Positions 13,809 through 18,947 of a stretch of DNA of 18,947 nt are shown one piece after another. The position numbers and the translations under genes were made by a program. Origin of the DNA: Nanoarchaeales archaeon (GTDB lineage: Archaea; Nanobdellota; Nanobdellia; Woesearchaeales; UBA583); assembly GCA_013215525.1 (NCBI GenBank), contig JABSQY010000027.1:1-18947 (forward strand), written 5' to 3'. How positions within the stretch are numbered: position 1 is the stretch's first letter; each line of letters begins with the position of its first letter. Below the pieces are notes generated by a model. That model searched no databases, had not been told where the DNA came from, and was given only the letters and a program-made list of their open reading frames with translations.

Positions 13809-14060
13809 ATGGCAAAACATGTAAAACATGAATATAAAAGTTTATCACATTTATTTGAAAAAGAATGGAGAGCAATTAGTTACGTATTCCTAGGAGTTGG
13901 ATTAGTATTATTTTTATTAAATATTAGTTCTCTATTAGGATTAACATTAACATTTGGAGAAATCAGTTACTCATACTTAAGTTTTGATGCATCAGTATTC
14001 GCATCAATTTTATTAATTTTATATGTTGTATATAATTTAACAACAACACACAAAGAATAA
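13809..14060 (+). CDS. Small two-TM membrane protein
   Basis: This 83-residue protein has a basic, His-rich cytoplasmic start (MAKHVKHEYKSLSHLFEKEW) and two TM segments (about 23-44 and 57-77). The connecting loop is short (TFGEISYSYLSF). I recognise no family. A TATA-like tract (gaatatataaaac, 13791-13803) lies just upstream. The clean ATG and balanced composition support coding despite the small size. It lies before the A24 peptidase on the same strand with its own spacing, so no operon is implied. Confidence 0.65.
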   Translation: MAKHVKHEYKSLSHLFEKEWRAISYVFLGVGLVLFLLNISSLLGLTLTFGEISYSYLSFDASVFASILLILYVVYNLTTTHKE

Positions 14061-14132
14061 ACATCAAATAAAAATTATTAACTTAATTTTTCTTTATAAT
14101 TATTCATAACATTCATCACAAATTCTACTTTA

Positions 14133-14173
14133 ATACATTTCACCTACTAAGTGTATACTAAATATTTATAATC
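14133..14173 (+). promoter_or_regulatory. A24 peptidase promoter with upstream inverted repeat
   Basis: ATACATTT (14133-14140) and AAGTGTAT (14149-14156) form an inverted repeat (7 of 8 match, 8-bp spacer). It lies directly before the TATA region aaatatttataatc (14159-14172), which is about 28 nt from the ATG at 14195. It may be an operator. Confidence 0.4.
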
Positions 14174-14194
14174 TCTTTTTTCTTATATTCTATT

Positions 14195-15604
14195 ATGATT
14201 ACATACATTGTACTTTCAATAGTTCTTATAGCATTTTTATTAGCATGTTATGAAGACATAAAAAAAAGAGAAGTATACGATTACTTAAATTTTTCATTCG
14301 CATTTATAGTTTTAATAATTGCATTATTTGATTCATTAATTACAGGTTCATTCGATCCTATCAAATATTCATTCTTTGGAACTATAGTTGGATTTGCACT
14401 TGGGGCAGTTTTATTCTACGGTGGAATATGGGGTGGGGGTGATGCAAAATTTTTATTAGGATTTTCAGCATCAGTTTATTATTTATTAGGTTTCTTTGAA
14501 ACTGGATATTCTCAAATTGGATATATATATGAATTATTAATGACAAAATTAAATGTAGGATTTAATTTATTTTTAGATACATTTCTAACATACATCACAT
14601 ACATAGATTTATTATTTTTAATGTTTGTATTAATACAATTTGTAGTTGTAAAAAGACGTTCGGAAAAAGTAAACTTATTATTTTTATTCACAACACTCAG
14701 CCTGCTCTTTATTGGTTTATACTTTGACTTATCACCAATCAATTTAGTTGTAATTTGTTTTGCAGTATTTTTAATGATATTTTTCGCAAAAGAAGATGCA
14801 TTTAATTCAGTATATTTAAAATATAAAAAACACCTTGGACACATATCTGAAGGTGATAAAATTGATGATGATATAAGAATCAATGCAAAAACTATTGTAA
14901 AATACGAAGATGGAAATTTAGGATTATCAAAAGAGCATATAATTAAAATCGAAGAAGTTACAACTAAATCAAACAAAACACTTGATTTTTGGATTAGAAA
15001 AACTCTTCCTTTTTCATTATTAGTATTGTTAAACTTTGTAACATATTTAATTAAAATTGTAACATTAAATCAAACAAATTTAAACATATTATCATTTATG
15101 TTTAAGTATTTATTCTACTCTTTTATAGCTGGTGGAGTTATTGCAGTGTTTGTTGTATTATATTATTTTATCAAAAATATTAACAAAATAAAAAAACCAT
15201 TTTTTTTAGTTTCAAAAAAACAAAAAATAATTACTATCAGTAGTTTATTATTATCTATTATATTTATAGTTATTACAAAAAACATTTACATACTACCATT
15301 AATACTTTTAATCTTAATCTTTATTAAAATGGCAATTGCAATTGAAGTTGTAGCATTTGTATCAGATAAAAAATTATCTGATGTTGTACTTGGTGATTGG
15401 GTTGTTCAAGATGTAAAAGATAATAATGGAAAAATAATTTATCACGTATCAGACTTTAAAATTGGAATAGATGAATTCCAATTAGCAAAAATAAAAGAAT
15501 TATCAAAACATAATGATAAATTAAAAGAATTAAGAATAAAAGATGGAATTGCATTTTTACCTGCGCTTTTTGCGGGTTTTATAATAATGTACTTTATGAA
15601 ATGA
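14195..15604 (+). CDS. Archaeal A24-type prepilin/preflagellin peptidase
   Basis: This 469-residue integral membrane aspartate protease cleaves the class III signal peptides of archaeal pilins and archaellins. The two catalytic aspartates are Asp21 in CYEDIKKREVYDYL and Asp83 in GGGDAKF (the GxGD motif), with TM helices around them. The N-terminal third fits the core family. The C terminus (IDEFQLAKIKEL...LRIKDGIAFLPALFAG) matches the conserved ending of archaeal members. Typical archaeal FlaK/EppA-type enzymes are about 230-340 residues; this one is longer because of a soluble stretch (about 200-265) and additional TM segments (about 270-390). No pilin operon is in view, so the pilin substrates are unknown. 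Confidence 0.87.
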   Translation: MITYIVLSIVLIAFLLACYEDIKKREVYDYLNFSFAFIVLIIALFDSLITGSFDPIKYSFFGTIVGFALGAVLFYGGIWGGGDAKFLLGFSASVYYLLGFFETGYSQIGYIYELLMTKLNVGFNLFLDTFLTYITYIDLLFLMFVLIQFVVVKRRSEKVNLLFLFTTLSLLFIGLYFDLSPINLVVICFAVFLMIFFAKEDAFNSVYLKYKKHLGHISEGDKIDDDIRINAKTIVKYEDGNLGLSKEHIIKIEEVTTKSNKTLDFWIRKTLPFSLLVLLNFVTYLIKIVTLNQTNLNILSFMFKYLFYSFIAGGVIAVFVVLYYFIKNINKIKKPFFLVSKKQKIITISSLLLSIIFIVITKNIYILPLILLILIFIKMAIAIEVVAFVSDKKLSDVVLGDWVVQDVKDNNGKIIYHVSDFKIGIDEFQLAKIKELSKHNDKLKELRIKDGIAFLPALFAGFIIMYFMK

Positions 15605-15645
15605 AAAACATAAAGTATAAAATTTATAAAATAAACAGAATAATA

Positions 15646-15697
15646 AATAAAATAAAACAAATTAATTGTATTAAAAAATAAAATAAAACAAATTAAT
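15646..15697. repeat. 21-bp direct repeat in the A24-lipoprotein intergenic region
   Basis: The 21-bp sequence aataaaataaaacaaattaat occurs at 15646-15666 and 15677-15697, a 31-bp period. It lies between convergent genes and may be slippage-derived spacer. Confidence 0.75.
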
Positions 15698-15726
15698 CTT
15701 TAATTAGTAAATAAAAAATAAAAGAA

Positions 15727-15933
15727 TTAAATTAATTCTCCTAACTCTACATCTTCCTCAGTAACTTCTTCTTCAAAAATATCTTCAACAATTTTTGTAG
15801 TTTCAGATTCATCAGTTGATACAACTGAATCATCAGACATTTCATCGCTCTCTGAGTCCAGATCAGATGAACAAGCACCAAATAAACTCCCAATGACTAC
15901 TAACATTAAAATACTTAAAATTGACTTATTCAT
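15727..15933 (-). CDS. Small acidic lipoprotein
   Basis: This 68-residue protein has a signal peptide ending in LFGAC (Cys21, lipobox) and a short, very acidic Ser/Glu/Asp-rich mature part. There is no domain. Its start overlaps the stop of the coiled-coil protein by 4 nt, so the two are translationally coupled and probably work at the cell surface together. The short mature chain could be an adaptor or a decoy surface peptide; its function is unknown. Confidence 0.7.
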   Translation of the reverse strand: MNKSILSILMLVVIGSLFGACSSDLDSESDEMSDDSVVSTDESETTKIVEDIFEEEVTEEDVELGELI

Positions 15934-17126
15934 TCTTCTTTATCCTCTTCTTTTGATTCCATCTCTTTTATAATTTCATCTGACATATCTTTTGCATCCT
16001 CTAAAGTTAATTCTCCAGATTTTACTTTATCCTTTATTTTTACAAGTTTTTCTCTGAACTCAGGAGATTTATTTTTTATATTCTCTGCTCTTTTCTTAAA
16101 AGTCTTTTTCATTTCTTGAGCTTTTTCTCTGAACTCTTCTCTCTCATGATACATTCTTTCTTTGAATGCTTCTTTGTTTTCCATAATCTCAATTTTATGA
16201 GCTTCATACTTTTCTCTCATTTCATTTTTGAAAGCTTCTCTTTTTTCAGTATGTTCTTCTTTAGCCTTTACAACTTTATCTTTCATTTCAATCTTTTTTC
16301 TTTGATTATCTTCTTTAATTTGATTAATCTTGTCGGATTTAATAGATTTCATAAGTTTTCTTAATTCAGATTTAATATCTTCTTTTGATAAATCACCTGA
16401 CTCAATTCTTGAAACAATATCTTCAGAATCAACACCTAACCTTTCAAGAAACTCCATAGTTTTTTGAACCATCATATCAGTTCTTAACATTTTCATTTCT
16501 TCTTTTCTATCTTCTTTAGCTTTTTTTCTTAATTCATTAATTTCATCTCTAATAGATTCTTTTTCTTGTTCAGAAAAAACTCCTTTTAATAAAGTTCTAA
16601 ATTCAGAAGATATTTCTTTACCAGAATCCCTAATTAAATCCATCTCTACTTTTAAAGTTTCTTTATCAGTATTTTCTAAATCAAGTTCATTAACTTGTTC
16701 TAATAAAGTATCAAATTTAGCTGAAATTAATAATAACTCTTCAACTGAAACCTCAGTATCCATTGTTTCTAATTTAGAAATAATAATCTCAGAAGCTTTT
16801 ACATGAACCATTAAATTATCATATAAACCATGTGATCTCATTTCAGAATTAAAATGTTTTTTGTTAGGTTTAGGTTTTTTATCTTCACCATTTTTATTTT
16901 CATCTTCATTCATTTCAGATTCAGTTTCTTCCATTTCTTCAGAAGTTTCTTCTTCAACTTCTTCAGTTTCAATTGTATCATCTACTGTTTCACTATTATC
17001 ACTTGTAGTTGTAATATCTGATTCAGTATCTACTTCATTCTCCTCATGTTCATCAGCAAAAACTAATGCAGGCATTGAAAACACAACAAGTGTTCCAACA
17101 AATAAACTTTGAATTTTTTTAATCAT
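15930..17126 (-). CDS. Secreted acidic, charged coiled-coil protein
   Basis: This 398-residue protein has a signal peptide (MIKKIQSLFVGTLVVFSMPALVFA), then an acidic Glu/Thr/Ser linker (about 25-85). A long, strongly charged helical region rich in Glu, Lys and Arg follows, with many heptad-like stretches in the C-terminal half (REEFREKAQEMKKTF...). The first in-frame start is TTG at 17153; I prefer the ATG at 17126 because it gives a proper signal peptide. It shares a 4-nt overlap with a lipoprotein, suggesting a two-component surface unit. It is probably a fibrous or spacer surface protein. A homolog of known function is not recognisable, and low complexity makes any match unreliable. Confidence 0.75.
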   Translation of the reverse strand: MIKKIQSLFVGTLVVFSMPALVFADEHEENEVDTESDITTTSDNSETVDDTIETEEVEEETSEEMEETESEMNEDENKNGEDKKPKPNKKHFNSEMRSHGLYDNLMVHVKASEIIISKLETMDTEVSVEELLLISAKFDTLLEQVNELDLENTDKETLKVEMDLIRDSGKEISSEFRTLLKGVFSEQEKESIRDEINELRKKAKEDRKEEMKMLRTDMMVQKTMEFLERLGVDSEDIVSRIESGDLSKEDIKSELRKLMKSIKSDKINQIKEDNQRKKIEMKDKVVKAKEEHTEKREAFKNEMREKYEAHKIEIMENKEAFKERMYHEREEFREKAQEMKKTFKKRAENIKNKSPEFREKLVKIKDKVKSGELTLEDAKDMSDEIIKEMESKEEDKEE

Positions 17127-17172
17127 TTTTAAAATATCTAAACAAGTATTCAAACTTATCTAATACACTCTT

Positions 17173-17310
17173 ATGGTTGGAACAATATATAAATACTTGC
17201 CGAAACTTGGCGGAAATGACCGGAACAAAATCGAAACATATGCCACTTATTTTAATGATGACAAAAAAATTAACTCATTATTAAAATACATTAAAAATGA
17301 TTTATATTAA
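17173..17310 (+). CDS. Putative 45-residue small protein
   Basis: The frame ATG...TAA encodes MVGTIYKYLPKLGGNDRN and 27 further residues, ending in KYIKNDLY. It is the only sizeable frame in this 199-bp gap (17127-17325). It uses GC-richer codons (GGC, CCG, CGG) than the surrounding genes and has a balanced composition. An internal TATA-like tract (tatataaata, 17186-17195) overlaps its N terminus. It lies 26 nt before a second ATG (17216, out of frame, 22 codons). That tract can also serve the minus-strand coiled-coil gene. A small RNA is an alternative explanation of the GC rise. Confidence 0.4.
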   Translation: MVGTIYKYLPKLGGNDRNKIETYATYFNDDKKINSLLKYIKNDLY

Positions 17311-17325
17311 AATTTATAATTTTTA

Positions 17326-18105
17326 TCAATTATCATTTTTCATGTATTTGAGTAGTGATACAATATTTGTAATTCCATTTTTTTTAATTAAAATAATATT
17401 TTTAGATAACATTGATTGTAAATTTCTACTCACAGACGCCTTAGGAATATTTAACTCTTGCATTAAATCTTTCTGAGAAATCTCTCCATATTTTTTTAAA
17501 ATTTCAATAATTTGTAATTGTCTATCATTCAAATTTAGTTTGGAATAATCAACTCCTACAACAAGTTCTTCAATATATTTAACTTCATCTACCATTTCAG
17601 TTACAATCTTTGACTTTTTAATCTTTTTATATACAACAAATAATATAATAAATAGTATAACTAATCCTAAAATTAAATAACTAAAAAAATATCCAAAAAA
17701 ACTAAAATCTAAAGATTCATCTTCAAATGTATATTGTACTAAAATATTTAACTCACGATTTTCACCAGTTCCAATAATTTTAATATTATTATTATCTCCA
17801 TGTGTAATTCTAAATGTAGGTGTTGTTTTAATATAATTAGTTTGAGCACCTTTTGGTAGATTTAATTCAAAAATAAAATCAGAAAATACTTCATTAGTAT
17901 TTAATTCAAAAGTCCACACACTGCCTGCTTTCGAAGTATATAAATCAGAATTAGTAACAATTAAACCTTCATACTGAGTAATTCCAGAAATAGTAGTTTT
18001 TCCAATTTCGTCAACATAAATTTGTATATCAGCATAATGGTCATCTCCAAATACAAAAAATAATGAATTAAAAAATAGAAATAAATAAATAATTTGTTTT
18101 AACAT
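17326..18105 (-). CDS. Membrane-anchored winged-helix transcription regulator
   Basis: This 259-residue, one-component transmembrane sensor has a signal peptide (1-20) and an extracellular beta-rich domain (about 25-130). A TM helix follows (about 140-159), then a cytoplasmic winged HTH at about 192-248 (LNDRQLQIIEILKKYGEISQKDLMQELNIPKASVSRNLQSM). The HTH is MarR-like. Such proteins are common in archaea and are thought to link extracellular signals to gene expression. The external ligand cannot be predicted. It starts after a TATA region (aatatttataatatata, 18118-18136), so the mRNA is probably leaderless. The two surface proteins at 15727-17126 are candidates for its targets, given proximity alone. 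Confidence 0.82.
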   Translation of the reverse strand: MLKQIIYLFLFFNSLFFVFGDDHYADIQIYVDEIGKTTISGITQYEGLIVTNSDLYTSKAGSVWTFELNTNEVFSDFIFELNLPKGAQTNYIKTTPTFRITHGDNNNIKIIGTGENRELNILVQYTFEDESLDFSFFGYFFSYLILGLVILFIILFVVYKKIKKSKIVTEMVDEVKYIEELVVGVDYSKLNLNDRQLQIIEILKKYGEISQKDLMQELNIPKASVSRNLQSMLSKNIILIKKNGITNIVSLLKYMKNDN

Positions 18106-18117
18106 ATTTATTTTAGA

Positions 18118-18136
18118 TTTTTATATATTATAAATA
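18118..18136 (-). promoter_or_regulatory. TATA-box promoter of the membrane-anchored regulator
   Basis: On the minus strand tatttataatatataaaa is centred about 20-25 nt before the ATG at 18105. Confidence 0.45.
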
Positions 18137-18174
18137 TTTAGTATTTTATTTTTAAGACATATTTTATTTAAATT

Positions 18175-18876
18175 TTAGAATTCAACTTTTTGATACTCTT
18201 TAATCCATTTAATATGTTTTGGAATAAATCCAAATTTATATAATAACTTTAACTTTTCATAAATTTGATTATAATTTTTATCAAAAGTAAACTCCTTATC
18301 AATTAATATTTTTTTAATAATTAAATCAATTGAATCAAACTTAGATTTTTTATTAAAAGATTTTAAAGATAAATATCCAAACAACTCAAATAATCGACAC
18401 ATATCTTCAACTAAATCAATATCTTGAAATTTTACAAACTTTGAACTATTACAAATATCTCTCCACTTTTCAAAAAGTGCTCTAAAGTTTTTAGAATTTT
18501 TTAAAAATTCAACATATGCAAGTCCAATTTCATAAAATCTAACTTTCAACTTTGCATCATAATGCGTATTAGATTCATTTAAATCATTAAACATTAAACT
18601 TGAATATTCTTTATTATAATGTCCGTGTAATTCATTCTTTCTAATAATTTGTTCTTTAAGTTTTCCAAATTCAAATGGAGAAATTACAATATATTTAATT
18701 CCAATTTGTTGTAAAAATTTAGAGTTTTTAAAATAATTTTTTAAAATATTATGTAACAACAACTCTTCACTATAATAATCATACTCTCCAATAAACTTAA
18801 TTCCAAAATCAAGTTTAGCTTTTTTTTCAAATTCAATTTCTGTATCTATTTTATCAATCCAACTAACATATTTATC
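18175..18876 (-). pseudogene. Unknown protein gene without a clear start (broken or partial)
   Basis: The frame is open from 18876 to the TAA at 18175-18177 and encodes a Lys/Phe/Ile-rich, mostly helical protein of about 233 codons. The first 38 codons (DKYVSWIDKIDTEIEFEKKAKLDFGIKFIGEYDYYSEE and so on) read like real protein but contain no ATG, GTG or TTG. The first possible start is TTG at 18762, which would give 195 residues. Upstream the same frame is interrupted by TAA (18879-18877) and then continues open and Asn-rich to the window edge. It may be a nonsense-broken gene, a gene extending beyond the window, or a frame opened by the ATT-repeat tract. No family recognised. Confidence 0.5.
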
Positions 18877-18947
18877 TTAATTTATATTATTACTATAATT
18901 GCTACTATTGTCATAATTATTATTATTATCTCCTTTATTATTCTTTT

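Noticed and set aside
14512..14976. Minus-strand reading frame inside the A24 peptidase gene
   Set aside because: It is antisense to a gene with clear catalytic motifs and has no coherent protein features of its own.
16116..17112. Plus-strand Ser/Phe-rich frames opposite the coiled-coil gene
   Set aside because: Their low-complexity composition is the complement of Glu/Lys codons on the minus strand.

Overview
The window is very AT-rich and looks archaeal. Two TrmB-family regulators, a duplicated Lrp/AsnC-type regulator, an archaeal A24 prepilin/preflagellin peptidase and a membrane-tethered winged-helix protein are all typical of archaea. Most upstream regions carry a TATA box 25-29 nt before the start codon, which implies leaderless mRNAs. 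I see no Shine-Dalgarno pattern. The small proteins, low GC and lack of biosynthetic operons suggest a DPANN-type lineage (Woesearchaeota/Pacearchaeota-like), but that placement is inference. There is no transposase, integrase or CRISPR array.

Layout. (1) 1-1600: two cupredoxin-like lipoproteins, the first without its copper ligands, flank a small membrane protein, a GC-rich structured RNA candidate and the 3' tail of a third cupredoxin gene. (2) 1618-4899, minus strand: an operon of four genes of an unrecognised paralogous family, each separated from the next by exactly 2 nt. The middle two are an almost identical 848-bp tandem duplication and the last is broken by one nonsense codon. A two-module Lrp-type regulator is divergently transcribed from the same short intergenic region. 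(3) 5987-11318: a DoxX-like membrane protein, a three-gene polar amino-acid type ABC importer, two TrmB regulators and a heme-oxygenase-fold (TenA/PqqC/HDO-like) protein. A decayed 3' remnant of a second copy of that protein sits just past the ABC operon. Palindromes overlap the promoters of both regulators and lie between the importer and its divergent regulator. (4) 11319-11500: tRNA-Thr(GGU) on the minus strand, with two strong hairpins downstream and then an imperfect copy of the tRNA 3' end. (5) 11604-15604, plus strand: a degenerate 2OG-oxygenase-like protein, a DUF1360-like membrane protein, a PD-(D/E)XK nuclease with complete motifs, a two-TM protein and the A24 peptidase. (6) 15727-18947, mostly minus strand: an acidic lipoprotein overlapping a secreted charged coiled-coil protein, an unannotated 45-residue ORF, a membrane-anchored transcription regulator and an unknown gene whose 5' end is interrupted or runs out of the window.

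The window is dominated by recent duplication followed by decay, seen in the cupredoxins, the four-gene family, the HDO-like gene and the tRNA 3' end. The most novel elements are the unknown four-paralog operon with its divergent regulator and the structured RNA candidate at 852-982. The ABC importer, TrmB regulators and HDO-like enzyme probably form one substrate-responsive unit, since both the intact HDO-like gene and its remnant lie beside it.
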